Source: Achromobacter xylosoxidans (GTDB lineage: Bacteria; Pseudomonadota; Gammaproteobacteria; Burkholderiales; Burkholderiaceae_B). From it: a stretch of 64,000 bases of DNA. Location of the stretch: the NCBI RefSeq assembly GCF_014490035.1, contig NZ_CP061008.1, positions 124,001 through 188,000 on the forward strand, written 5' to 3'. Position 1 is the first letter of the stretch. Each line of letters begins with the position of its first letter. Below are positions 27,336-35,679 of the stretch, piece by piece. Below the pieces are notes generated by a model, which saw nothing but the letters and a program-made list of their open reading frames with translations, was not told the DNA's origin and searched no databases. Both the position numbers and the translations under genes were made by a program.

Positions 27336-28250
27336 CTAATGTGTATCGTCTTGCTCCGCGGCTACCTGCGCCAGCCACGCGTGGAAGCGCTGCGCCGCGT
27401 CGCCAAGCGCGCCGCGCGGCGTCACGAACCACCAGCCGATACGGGGAGATTCGAGCGCGGCGTCAGGCAGGGCCTCCACCAGCGCGCCGCTGGCGAGCTG
27501 GGCGGCGATAAGGCGGTGGCGGCCCATCGCCATGCCTTGCCCCGCCAGCGCCGCTTCCACAACGATGTTGTAGTCATGCAGACGCACGGGCCGCACGCCG
27601 CCCAGGTCCACGCCATGATGCCGGGCCCAGGCGTCCCATTCGAAGGGATGGCGGGCATGCGAGGCCAGCAACGGAAATCGCAGCAGATCCTGCGGCGTGC
27701 GCGGGCGTTTCCTGCCCGCGATCAGCGCGGGCGCGCAGACCACCGACAGCCGCTCCGCCATGATCAACCGCGCCCGCACGCCGGGCCACACGCCGCGCCC
27801 GTAGCGGATGGCGACGTCGACCTCGCCGCCCGCGACGTCCGCCAAACCGATGTCGGGCTGCAATTGGAGATCGATGTCGGGATGAGCGGCGGCAAACGCC
27901 GCCAGGCGCGGCGCCAGCCAGCGCGTGGCGAACGAGGCCAGCAGCCCGACGCGCAGCGTCTGCCGCACAGTCTCGGGCGCACGGATCTCGTCGGTACCCT
28001 GGCGCAGCAGTTCGAAGGCCGCGTGCACGCGCTCGTAATAGGCCTGACCCGCCGCGGTCAGCGCCACGGCGCGGGTGAGCCGCTCGAACAGCGCCACGCC
28101 CAGCTCGGCTTCCAACCGTTGGATATGGTGGCTGATGGCGCTTTGCGTCACGAAGAGTTCCTGCGCGGCCAGCGAAAAGCTCATGCGCCGCGCGGCCGCT
28201 TCAAAGGCGCGCAGGGAAACCAGGGCAGGCAGGGATCGCGCGGAACGCAT
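27336..28250 (-). CDS. LysR-family regulator, GcvA-like
   Basis: A 304-residue LysR regulator. The helix-turn-helix region RMSFSLAAQELFVTQSAISH and the effector-domain start RVGLLASFATRWLAPRLAAF are typical of the GcvA subgroup. It stands upstream of ridA and the class V PLP enzyme on the same strand with a 97-base gap, and is followed on its other side by tRNA-Asn. It probably regulates these neighbours; no operator could be fixed. Confidence 0.9.
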   Translation of the reverse strand: MRSARSLPALVSLRAFEAAARRMSFSLAAQELFVTQSAISHHIQRLEAELGVALFERLTRAVALTAAGQAYYERVHAAFELLRQGTDEIRAPETVRQTLRVGLLASFATRWLAPRLAAFAAAHPDIDLQLQPDIGLADVAGGEVDVAIRYGRGVWPGVRARLIMAERLSVVCAPALIAGRKRPRTPQDLLRFPLLASHARHPFEWDAWARHHGVDLGGVRPVRLHDYNIVVEAALAGQGMAMGRHRLIAAQLASGALVEALPDAALESPRIGWWFVTPRGALGDAAQRFHAWLAQVAAEQDDTH

Positions 28251-28340
28251 GGAGGCAGGCGATGTGGTGATGAGGGAATGCGCATCATCGTACGCCGCGC
28301 GCGGCCCGGCAAACAGGCCGCTTGCGCCGCGTCCAAATGC

Positions 28341-28366
28341 AAAAGGCCCGCAACAAGTTGCGGGCC
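28341..28366 (-). terminator. terminator after tRNA-Asn
   Basis: A perfect 10-bp stem (28345-28354 with 28357-28366, loop 2) followed by TTTTGC on the minus strand, 19 bases past the tRNA 3' end. Confidence 0.9.
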
Positions 28367-28384
28367 CTTCAGTACTGCATTCTT

Positions 28385-28460
28385 TGGCTCCCCGAGCTGG
28401 GCTCGAACCAGCGACCTGCGGATTAACAGTCCGTCGCTCTACCGACTGAGCTATCGGGGA
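28385..28460 (-). tRNA. tRNA-Asn (anticodon GTT)
   Basis: A 76-base cloverleaf with encoded CCA. The acceptor stem TCCCCGA/TCGGGGA, D-loop AGCTCAGTCGGTAGAGC, anticodon loop CTGTTAA and T-loop GGTTCGAGCCC are all present. Confidence 0.98.
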
Positions 28461-28525
28461 ACAGGTAGAGGGGGCGAATTATGCACAAAAAAACGGAAGA
28501 ATGCAAAACGGCCCCGCGCGCGGGT

Positions 28526-29347
28526 TCAGGCGCTCTGGATCGCCTGCGCCGTGCGGAACAGCTGGGGCACGATGTCGCGCACCAGGCGGTCGGTGGAATA
28601 GTCGTGGCGCGGCGCGCTGACGCTGATGGCGGCCAGCGGCATGGCGCGGGCATCGCGCAGCAGCACGGCCGCGCCCACCTGATTCTGCAGGACCTGGTCT
28701 TCGGTCAGGGCGTAGCCCTCATCCCGGGCTTGCCGGACCAGCGCCAGCAACGCTTCGGGATCGATCACGGTGCGAGGGGTGAAGGCGCGCGGGGGCGAAC
28801 GCAGAAGCGCCTGTCGCACGGCTTCGTCGTCCAGCTGCGCTAGCAGTATGCGTCCCGCGCTATTGCACCATGCCGGCATGCGGCGTCCCGGCAGCATTTC
28901 CGCCAGGGTCATTTGGCGGCTGGGCAGGCGCAACAGATAGATCATGTCGCTGCCCGCCAGCACGCTCATATGCACCGCCAACCCGCAACGATCGCGCAGC
29001 GCGACCAGGTGCGGCGCGGCCATGGACACAAGCCGGTCGCTGCGCAGGAAAAAGTAGCCGAGCTCCACCACGCGCGGCCCTAGGCGGTAGCGTCGCGAGG
29101 CGGCTTCCTTGACCAGATAGCCCAAGCGTTCCCAGGTATGCACGAAGCGTTGCGCGGCGCTCTTGCCCAGGCCGGTCACCGTGGCGATGTCGGTCAGGCC
29201 CAGCGAGTCGCCGGCATCGCGGAATGCTTCCAGCACCCGGACGCCTTTTTCCAGCGATGCGACGTACAGCGGATCGTCGGCGGCCGCCGGCTCTGGCGGC
29301 AACGTTGCCGGTGCGACATCGGGAGGGGATGGCTGGCGCTTTTTCAT
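28526..29347 (-). CDS. IclR-family transcriptional regulator
   Basis: A 273-residue IclR-type regulator. The N-terminal winged helix-turn-helix (about residues 27-90, with LTDIATVTGLGKSAAQRFV) is followed by the IclR effector domain containing NSAGRILLAQL and DQVLQNQVGAAVLL. It is divergent from an amidase-Bug gene pair. The gap contains a cluster of CAATAC/GTATTG half-sites suited to a dimeric regulator. A Pro/Ala-rich N-terminal tail of about 25 residues precedes the DNA-binding domain. Confidence 0.92.
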   Translation of the reverse strand: MKKRQPSPPDVAPATLPPEPAAADDPLYVASLEKGVRVLEAFRDAGDSLGLTDIATVTGLGKSAAQRFVHTWERLGYLVKEAASRRYRLGPRVVELGYFFLRSDRLVSMAAPHLVALRDRCGLAVHMSVLAGSDMIYLLRLPSRQMTLAEMLPGRRMPAWCNSAGRILLAQLDDEAVRQALLRSPPRAFTPRTVIDPEALLALVRQARDEGYALTEDQVLQNQVGAAVLLRDARAMPLAAISVSAPRHDYSTDRLVRDIVPQLFRTAQAIQSA

Positions 29348-29428
29348 GGAGGTTTCTCGAGTGCGGGGCAGGCGGCGATGGCAGCCGGGGGCTGGGCAGG
29401 CGCTAGTTTCCCCGGATTGTCCGGCTTG

Positions 29429-29482
29429 GCAATACCCACTATAAAGTTAAGTATTCAATACTTTGTATTGCATAGCAATACT
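29429..29482. promoter_or_regulatory. cluster of inverted repeats, probable IclR operator
   Basis: AGTATT-C-AATACT (29450-29462) and GTATTGC-ATA-GCAATAC (29465-29481) are two perfect palindromes 2 bases apart. Another half-site GCAATAC lies at 29429-29435. They fill the space just before the amidase ATG at 29495. Confidence 0.7.
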
Positions 29483-29494
29483 TTTAGGCAGCAA

Positions 29495-30916
29495 ATGACT
29501 ATCGAATCGACCCTATGCGACATGACCGCCGTCGCGCTGCGCGGGGAAATCGCAGCCGGGCATCTGAGCGCCCGGGAACTCATGGCGGCGCATCTGCGGC
29601 GCATCGAGGCCTGGAATCCGCGGATCAATGCCATCGTCACGCTGGACGCCGAAGCCGCAATGGCCGGCGCGGCCCGGGCCGACGAGCGTCAGGCAGGCGG
29701 GCAGGTTCTGGGTCTGTTGCACGGCCTGCCCATCGTGCACAAGGACTCGTTCCTGACGGCGGGCATGCGCACTACCTATGGTTCGCCGCTATACCGCGAC
29801 TTTGTGCCGGAGCGGGACAGCCTGATCGTCAGCCGCGAACGCGCCGCTGGCGCCATCACCCTGGGCAAGACCAATCTGCCCGAATTCGGCGCGGGCTCGC
29901 AAACCTTCAATACCGTATTCGGCGCCACCCGTAATCCCTATGACCCGCGCATGACCGCCGGCGGAAGCAGCGGCGGCGCCGCTGCCGCGCTGGCTACCGG
30001 CATGGCGCCGCTGGCCGACGGCACGGATATGGGCGGCTCGTTGCGCAATCCGGCCTCGTTCTGCAATGTCGTGGGCCTGCGTCCTTCCCCGGGCCGCGTG
30101 CCGCAATGGCCCGCGGCCAGTCCCTACAATACCTTGACCGTGGCCGGACCCATGGCTCGCACCGTGGCCGATGTGGCCTTGCTGCTGGCCGCCACTGCCG
30201 GTCCCGATTCGCGCGATCCCTTGGCCATTGAACAGGATCCGGCCTGCTTTCTTGGCGCCCTGGAGCGCGATTTCAAAGGCGTGCGCATCGCCTATGCGCC
30301 GACCTGGGGGGATTTGCCCGTCGAACCCGCGGTGGTGCAGGCCCTGGAGCAGCGGCTGCCTGTGTTTGCGGATCTGGGCGCGCGCGTGGAGCCGGCCTGC
30401 CCCGACTTTTCCGGCGCGGATGCCGCGTTCCAGGCCCTGCGCGGACAGACCTTTGCCGTGGGCTATGAGGCCGCGTTGCTTGAGCACCGGCATCTGCTCA
30501 AGGACACGGTGATCTGGAACATCGAGCTCGGCCTGCGGCAATCCGCCGCCGCCGTCGTGCAGGCGGAGCGGGACCGCGCCGCGCTGTTCGCGCGCATGCA
30601 CGCCTTCATGCAGACATACGAATTCATGATCGGCCCGGTCAGCCAGGTGCTGCCGTTTCCGGTCGAGCAGGAAACCGTCGGCAGCATCGAGGGTACGCCG
30701 ATGCTCAATTACATCGACTGGATGCGTTCGGGCTATTACCTGTCCCTGACAGGACATCCAGCCATTTCGGTGCCCTGTGGCTTTACGGCCGAGGGGCTGC
30801 CGGTAGGCATCCAGATCGTCGGGCGCTACCGCCAGGAGCGCGCCCTGCTGCAGCTTGCCCACGCGTTTGAGCAAGCCACGCAATGCTGGCGCCGGACGCC
30901 GGCTCTGGCCGACTGA
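29495..30916 (+). CDS. amidase signature family enzyme
   Basis: A 473-residue amidase. The Ser-cisSer-Lys triad is visible: K83 in VHKDSF, S158 in AGGSSGGAAAAL and S182 in DMGGSLRNPAS. The C-terminal LSLTGHPAISVPCGF is also conserved. Such enzymes hydrolyse amides or carbamoyl compounds in the cytoplasm. The ATG at 29495 gives the family N-terminus; the frame is open further upstream but that stretch covers the operator. The Bug-receptor gene follows after 30 bases, so uptake and hydrolysis of an unknown amide are probably linked and controlled by the IclR regulator. Confidence 0.92.
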   Translation: MTIESTLCDMTAVALRGEIAAGHLSARELMAAHLRRIEAWNPRINAIVTLDAEAAMAGAARADERQAGGQVLGLLHGLPIVHKDSFLTAGMRTTYGSPLYRDFVPERDSLIVSRERAAGAITLGKTNLPEFGAGSQTFNTVFGATRNPYDPRMTAGGSSGGAAAALATGMAPLADGTDMGGSLRNPASFCNVVGLRPSPGRVPQWPAASPYNTLTVAGPMARTVADVALLLAATAGPDSRDPLAIEQDPACFLGALERDFKGVRIAYAPTWGDLPVEPAVVQALEQRLPVFADLGARVEPACPDFSGADAAFQALRGQTFAVGYEAALLEHRHLLKDTVIWNIELGLRQSAAAVVQAERDRAALFARMHAFMQTYEFMIGPVSQVLPFPVEQETVGSIEGTPMLNYIDWMRSGYYLSLTGHPAISVPCGFTAEGLPVGIQIVGRYRQERALLQLAHAFEQATQCWRRTPALAD

Positions 30917-30946
30917 ACCACACAACCAACACAAGGGGAATTACGC

Positions 30947-31912
30947 ATGATCAAGCACATCGCCAAGAGCGCATTCTTGTGCGCTCTGGCTGTCGGGCCG
31001 GCTCTGGCCGCGGCGCAGGACTATCCAAGCAAGCCGATCACGATGGTCGTGCCATTCCCGCCGGGCGGTTCGACGGACGTCATTGGCCGCCTGTTCGCCG
31101 CCAAGCTGGGCGATCGCCTGCGGCAGACCGTCGTGGTCGAGAACAAGCCGGGCGCCAATACCGGCATCGGCGCAGCGGCCGTCGCGCGCGCTGCTCCGGA
31201 CGGCTATACGTTCATGATCACCGGAGCGCCCACTTTCACGCTCAACCCGCTGCTCTATCCGAATCTGAACTACGACCCGATCAAGAGCTACGAGTATGTC
31301 GCGATTGCCGGCAGCACGCCCTTCGTGATCCTCACGAATCCGCAGACGGGCATCGCCACCGTTGCCGACATCAAGAGCAAGTCGGCCGCCCAGCCGCTGA
31401 GCTTCGGTTCCTTCGGCAACGGTTCCACGCCGCACATCGCGGGTGAATCGCTGGCGCAGCGTACCGGCGCCAAATTGCTGCATGTGCCCTATCGCGGCAG
31501 CGCGCCCGCCATGGCCGACCTGCTGGGCAATCAGATCCCGCTGTCGATCGACACGCTGGTCGCGGGCTTGCCGCAGATCAAGGCGGGCAAGGCGCGCGCC
31601 GTGGCCCTGACCGGCAACGCGCGCTCGGCCCTGGTGCCTGACGTGCCCACCGTCGCGGAAGGCGGCGTGGCGAACTACGACTTCGAAACCTGGTTCGGCG
31701 TGGTGATGCCGAAGGGCACGCCCGCGCCCATCGTCGCCCGCTTGTCCAAGGAGATCGAAGCGGTCATGGCTGAACCCGATACACGCGCCAAGCTGGAGCA
31801 ACTGGGGTTCGACGCCACGTACGCCGATCCGGCCGCGTTCCGCCGCAAGGTGGAAACCGAACTGGAGCGCAATGTGGCGATCATCAAGGCTGCGGGGATC
31901 AAGCCGGATTGA
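30947..31912 (+). CDS. Bug-family tripartite tricarboxylate receptor protein
   Basis: A 321-residue periplasmic binding protein. It has a signal peptide (HIAKSAFLCALAVGPALA) and the family stretches KPITMVVPFPPGGSTDVIGR, ENKPGANTGIGAAAVARA and PDGYTFMI. Bug proteins bind organic acids or amides; those without TctA/TctB neighbours, as here, are common in this bacterial family. The gene is downstream of the amidase and ends at a strong terminator. Confidence 0.93.
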   Translation: MIKHIAKSAFLCALAVGPALAAAQDYPSKPITMVVPFPPGGSTDVIGRLFAAKLGDRLRQTVVVENKPGANTGIGAAAVARAAPDGYTFMITGAPTFTLNPLLYPNLNYDPIKSYEYVAIAGSTPFVILTNPQTGIATVADIKSKSAAQPLSFGSFGNGSTPHIAGESLAQRTGAKLLHVPYRGSAPAMADLLGNQIPLSIDTLVAGLPQIKAGKARAVALTGNARSALVPDVPTVAEGGVANYDFETWFGVVMPKGTPAPIVARLSKEIEAVMAEPDTRAKLEQLGFDATYADPAAFRRKVETELERNVAIIKAAGIKPD

Positions 31913-31929
31913 ATCCCGGCCGCGCAGAA

Positions 31930-31960
31930 AAAAGGCCGACTCCTGGAGTCGGCCTTTTTC
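31930..31960. terminator. bidirectional terminator between the Bug gene and tRNA-Thr
   Basis: GGCCGACTCC (31934-31943) and GGAGTCGGCC (31945-31954) pair, with TTTTT on the plus side and TTTTTTC on the minus side. It can end both the Bug transcript and the tRNA transcript. Confidence 0.93.
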
Positions 31961-31969
31961 ATTCGTTCT

Positions 31970-32045
31970 TGGTGCCGGTGAAAGGAATCGAACCCTCGAC
32001 CTTCTCATTACAAGTGAGCTGCTCTACCAACTGAGCTACACCGGC
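31970..32045 (-). tRNA. tRNA-Thr (anticodon TGT)
   Basis: A 76-base cloverleaf with encoded CCA. The acceptor stem GCCGGTG/CACCGGC, D-loop AGCTCAGTTGGTAGAGC, anticodon loop CTTGTAA and T-arm GGGTTCGATTCC are all present. Confidence 0.98.
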
Positions 32046-32113
32046 GCTGCGTACCCGGGGGCACGCGAAGGGCTGCATTGTAATGAAAAAAATGCCGGCC
32101 CTGCGGGGATGCC

Positions 32114-32563
32114 TTATTTGACGATGGTCAGGCGCGGACGTTTGGGTTCGTCGTCGTCTCCGCCGTCGTCGCCGGGGGCGGCGTCGGCGTCGGAGCCTTC
32201 GGGCGCGGCGGCGGCCGTCGCGCCCTGGGCGCCCGCTTCCGGCGGTTCGTAGGGCTGCACTTCGAAGCCCATGCCGGCGCCGGTTTCGCGCGCGTAGATG
32301 GCGCTGACGGCACCCACGGGAACGTAGACGTTTTCGGTCACGCCGCTGAAGCGGGCCTGGAATTCGATGAATTCGTTGCCCAGCACCAGGCGGTTGGTGG
32401 CCAGCGTGCCCACGTTCAACGTGATCTGGCCGTCGCGCACATGGGCGACGGGCACCATGGTGTGCTCGTCGACCTGCACGGTGATGTAGGGCGTATAGCC
32501 GTTATCGGTGCACCATTCGTGCAGCGCGCGGATCAGGTACGGTTTGGTCGAAGTTTCACCCAT
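32114..32563 (-). CDS. sspB: ClpXP specificity-enhancing factor SspB
   Basis: Adaptor that brings ssrA-tagged proteins to ClpXP. It has 149 residues, with the folded substrate-binding domain KPYLIRALHEWCTDNGYTPY through the middle. A long acidic, flexible linker (SDADAAPGDDGGDDDEP) follows, then the C-terminal ClpX-binding tail RPRLTIVK. The ATG at 32563 follows the sspA stop by 12 bases; a GTG one codon earlier is possible. Operon with sspA as in other proteobacteria. Confidence 0.95.
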   Translation of the reverse strand: MGETSTKPYLIRALHEWCTDNGYTPYITVQVDEHTMVPVAHVRDGQITLNVGTLATNRLVLGNEFIEFQARFSGVTENVYVPVGAVSAIYARETGAGMGFEVQPYEPPEAGAQGATAAAAPEGSDADAAPGDDGGDDDEPKRPRLTIVK

Positions 32564-32575
32564 CACGCAACAGCC

Positions 32576-33187
32576 TTAGCGACGCATCACTTTTTCCGAA
32601 GGCGTCAGCGCTTCGATGTAGGCCGGACGCGAGAAGATGCGTTCGGCGTACTTTTGCAGCGGAGCCGCGTTCTTGGGCAGTTCGATGCCGTAGTGGTCCA
32701 GGCGCCACAGCAGCGGAGCCACGGCCACGTCGAGCATGGAGAATTCCTCGCCCAGCATGTACTTGTTCTTCAGCAGCATGGGGGCCAGCTGGGCCAGGCG
32801 GTCGCGGATGTTCTGGCGGGCGTTGGCCAGCTTCTTTTCGTCGGGCTTGGCGCTGCGGTCTTCCAGCGTCGAGACGTGGACGAACAGTTCCTTCTCGAAG
32901 TTGTAGAGGAACAGGCGGGTGCGGGCGCGCATGACCGGGTCGGCGGGCATGAGCTGGGGATGCGGGAAGCGCTCGTCGATGTACTCGTTGATGATGTTCG
33001 ACTCGTACAGGACCAGGTCGCGTTCGACCAGAATGGGCACTTGACCGTACGGGTTCATCACCGAGATGTCTTCGGGCTTGTTGTACAGGTCGATGTCGCG
33101 GATCTCGAAATCCATGCCTTTTTCGAACAACACGAAGCGGCAGCGTTGCGAAAACGGACACGTGGTTCCGGAATAGAGCACCATCAT
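32576..33187 (-). CDS. sspA: stringent starvation protein A
   Basis: A GST-fold protein (203 residues) that binds RNA polymerase and supports stress survival. The thioredoxin-like N-terminal domain begins YSGTTCPFSQRCRFVLFEKG and the helical C-terminal domain contains EFSMLDVAVAPLLWRLDHYG. The conserved NPYGQVPILVERD is present. It heads the sspAB pair. A hairpin followed by a T-rich stretch lies between 24 and 60 bases before its start. Confidence 0.96.
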   Translation of the reverse strand: MMVLYSGTTCPFSQRCRFVLFEKGMDFEIRDIDLYNKPEDISVMNPYGQVPILVERDLVLYESNIINEYIDERFPHPQLMPADPVMRARTRLFLYNFEKELFVHVSTLEDRSAKPDEKKLANARQNIRDRLAQLAPMLLKNKYMLGEEFSMLDVAVAPLLWRLDHYGIELPKNAAPLQKYAERIFSRPAYIEALTPSEKVMRR

Positions 33188-33204
33188 GGCGGTAAGTCCT
33201 TTAT

Positions 33205-33247
33205 TGAAAAACGAAAGGCCAGCGCCTTAATCTAGCAGGCGCTGGCC
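33205..33247 (-). terminator. terminator-like hairpin in the sspA leader
   Basis: A perfect 10-bp stem (33238-33247 with 33217-33226, loop 11) followed on the minus strand by TTTCGTTTTTC. Only about 20 bases separate it from the sspA ATG, too few for a promoter, so it either ends petABC messages with partial read-through or attenuates sspA. Confidence 0.6.
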
Positions 33248-33261
33248 CCAATTGCCAGGCG

Positions 33262-33316
33262 GGATAGGCGTACAGCCCTATCCGCTGATGCCGTCCCCAT
33301 TTGCAATCGGGGACGG
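33262..33316. repeat. two tandem hairpins in the petC-sspA gap
   Basis: GGATAGG/CCTATCC (33262-33268 with 33277-33283) and CCGTCCCC/GGGGACGG (33291-33298 with 33309-33316) are perfect stems. They lie 26 bases after the petC stop and may stabilise or end the cytochrome bc1 message. Confidence 0.6.
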
Positions 33317-33341
33317 ATAAGAACCTGGCGGGGCGTTGCGG

Positions 33342-34193
33342 TTAGCGCACGTGTTTCCAGTACGAGGCGTTGAGGCGCCAGGTAACCAGGAAGAACAGCA
33401 GCAGGAACAACATGACACCGACGCCGAGACGGACGCGGAATGTCTGGACGGGTTCGGCCATCCAGGACATGAACGCAGTCAGGTCGGCGACGTCGTTGTC
33501 GTATGTTGCGACTTGGGCCGGGTTAGCGGCCTTGAATTTGGCATCGAAGGTGGCATGGCCGTGGTAGTTGGCTACCGGTTCGGCCTTGACCGTGGAAAAA
33601 CCCTGTGCATCGTACACCGTGGTGACGCGTTCCCAGGTTTTGGGGGCGCCTTCCTTGCCTTCGACCTCGTGCATGGCGACCGTCGTGAGCTCGCGCGGAC
33701 CCTGCACTTCCCAGAGCGCGTGGGGCATGCCCACCGACGGGAAGACCAGGTTGTTCCAGCCCGTGGGACGCGCGGTGTCGCGGTAGAAGGTGCGCAGGTA
33801 GGTGTAGATGTAATCGGCGCCCGAGGGGCCGGCGTTCACGGATTTGGCGCGCGCGATCACGGACAAGTCCGGGGGCGTCGTGCCGAACCACTGCTTGGCG
33901 TCCTTCGGGGTCATGGCGACGTTCATCATGTCGCCGACCTTTTCGCCGGTGAACAGCAGGCTTTCCTTGATCTGCTGGTCGGTCAGCCCGATGTCCTTGA
34001 GCTTGTTGTAGCGCATCGAGGACGCGCTATGGCAGTTCAGGCAGTAGTTGACGAACAGCTTGGCTCCGTTCTGCAGCGACGCCATGTCGTTGACGCGGTA
34101 CGGGGCCTTGTCCAGGGGGTAGCCGCCTCCGGCGGCGAGGGTGGCGGTACACGTGAGCATCAAGGCCACGGCACCAATCAGCTTCTTGATCAT
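33342..34193 (-). CDS. petC: cytochrome c1 of the bc1 complex
   Basis: Haem c subunit of ubiquinol-cytochrome c reductase, 283 residues. An N-terminal signal peptide (IGAVALMLTCTATLAAGG) is followed by the haem site C51-L-N-C54-H55 and a C-terminal membrane anchor (VGVMLFLLLFFLVTWRL). It passes electrons from the Rieske protein to soluble cytochrome c in the periplasm. Third gene of petABC, 23 bases after petB. The frame is open further upstream, but the ATG at 34193 gives the signal peptide. Confidence 0.97.
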   Translation of the reverse strand: MIKKLIGAVALMLTCTATLAAGGGYPLDKAPYRVNDMASLQNGAKLFVNYCLNCHSASSMRYNKLKDIGLTDQQIKESLLFTGEKVGDMMNVAMTPKDAKQWFGTTPPDLSVIARAKSVNAGPSGADYIYTYLRTFYRDTARPTGWNNLVFPSVGMPHALWEVQGPRELTTVAMHEVEGKEGAPKTWERVTTVYDAQGFSTVKAEPVANYHGHATFDAKFKAANPAQVATYDNDVADLTAFMSWMAEPVQTFRVRLGVGVMLFLLLFFLVTWRLNASYWKHVR

Positions 34194-34216
34194 GGTTAAT
34201 CCGTTATCTGGTGGGC

Positions 34217-35605
34217 TCAGTGGGCGTGGAACGTGACGCGGTCGGGCACCTTCTTGAAAGTGCCCAGGCGGCTCCATACCGGCATCAGGAAGAAGAATGC
34301 CAGGTACAGCAGCGTGCCGATCTGCGAGGTGACGTTCAACGGCGGACTGGGCGGCTGCGTACCGATGTAGCCGAGCACCAGGAAGTTGACCATGAAGATG
34401 CCGTAGATCCACTTGTGCCAGGTCGGGCGGTAGCGGATCGACTTGACCGGGGAATGGTCCAGCCACGGCAGGAAGAACAGGATGACGACCGTGCCGCCCA
34501 TGGCGACCACGCCCCAGAACTTGGCGTCGATCACGCGCAGCAGCACGGCCACGACGATCAGGATGCCGGGGACGGCGATGCGCATGAAGCCCTTCAGGTT
34601 GCTCTTGACGAGCAGCGCGATGGCGCCCAGCACGGAAGCGCCCGCCAGCACCCAGGTGAACTCGTCGGTGGTGGCGCGGAGCATCGAGTAGAACGGCGTG
34701 AAGTACCAGACCGGCGCGATGTGCGGGGGCGTCTTCAGCGAGTCAGCGGGGATGAAGTTGTTGAACTCGAGGAAGTAGCCGCCCATTTCCGGCGCGAAGA
34801 ACACGATGAACGCGAACACGAGCAGGAAGCCGGCGACGCCCATCAGGTCGTGCACCGAGTAGAACGGGTGGAACGGGATGCCGTCCTTCGGGCGGCCGTA
34901 CTTGTCCTTCGGGCCTTGCTTGATCTCGATGCCGTCCGGGTTGTTCGAACCGACTTCGTGCAGCGCCACCAGGTGGGCCGCGACCAGGCCCACCAGCACC
35001 AGCGGGATGGCGATGACGTGGAAGGCAAAGAAGCGGTTCAGCGTGGCGTCCGACACGACGTAGTCGCCGCGGATCCAGATCGACAGCTCAGGACCGATGA
35101 AGGGAATGGCCGCGAACAGGTTCACGATCACCTGTGCGCCCCAGTAGGACATCTGGCCCCAGGGCAGCAGGTAGCCGAAGAAGGCTTCCGCCATCAGACA
35201 GAGGAAGATCGCGACGCCGAAGATCCACACGAGCTCGCGCGGCTTGCGGTAGGAACCGTAAAGCAGTCCGCGCAGCATGTGCAGGTACACGACGACGAAG
35301 AACATCGACGCGCCGGTGGAGTGCATGTAGCGCACCAGCCAGCCCCACGGGACTTCGCGCATGATGTATTCGACGGACTGGAACGCGCGTTCCGCGTCCG
35401 GCTTGTAGTGCATGACCAGGAAGATGCCGGTCACGATCTGCAGCACCAGCACCAGTAGGGCCAGTGAGCCAAAGAAGTACCAGAAGTTGAAGTTCTTCGG
35501 TGCGTAGTACTCGGACAGATGGGCTTTCCAGGTAGAGGTCACCGGGAAGCGCCGGTCCAGCCAGCCCAACAGGCCTGTCGTCTCGACGGTTTTCTCGCCA
35601 GCCAT
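34217..35605 (-). CDS. petB: cytochrome b of the bc1 complex
   Basis: A 462-residue multi-helix inner-membrane subunit carrying haems bL and bH and both quinone sites. Haem-ligand regions are visible (RYMHSTGASMFFVVVYLHMLRG and FHVIAIPLVLVGLVAAHL), and the Qo-site PEWY equivalent reads APVWYFTPFY. Both cytochrome b halves are in one chain, as in bc1 rather than b6f. Middle gene of petABC. Confidence 0.97.
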   Translation of the reverse strand: MAGEKTVETTGLLGWLDRRFPVTSTWKAHLSEYYAPKNFNFWYFFGSLALLVLVLQIVTGIFLVMHYKPDAERAFQSVEYIMREVPWGWLVRYMHSTGASMFFVVVYLHMLRGLLYGSYRKPRELVWIFGVAIFLCLMAEAFFGYLLPWGQMSYWGAQVIVNLFAAIPFIGPELSIWIRGDYVVSDATLNRFFAFHVIAIPLVLVGLVAAHLVALHEVGSNNPDGIEIKQGPKDKYGRPKDGIPFHPFYSVHDLMGVAGFLLVFAFIVFFAPEMGGYFLEFNNFIPADSLKTPPHIAPVWYFTPFYSMLRATTDEFTWVLAGASVLGAIALLVKSNLKGFMRIAVPGILIVVAVLLRVIDAKFWGVVAMGGTVVILFFLPWLDHSPVKSIRYRPTWHKWIYGIFMVNFLVLGYIGTQPPSPPLNVTSQIGTLLYLAFFFLMPVWSRLGTFKKVPDRVTFHAH

Positions 35606-35679
35606 GTAACGGCTCCTTCTCTCACGTGGCGTAATGCGGATTTACTTACGTAATTCGGGAAAAAAGCGCGACGCGCGCG

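Noticed and set aside
28385..32045. tRNA genes as integration sites for a genomic island
   Set aside because: No integrase, no repeated tRNA 3' end and no change in gene content next to either tRNA.
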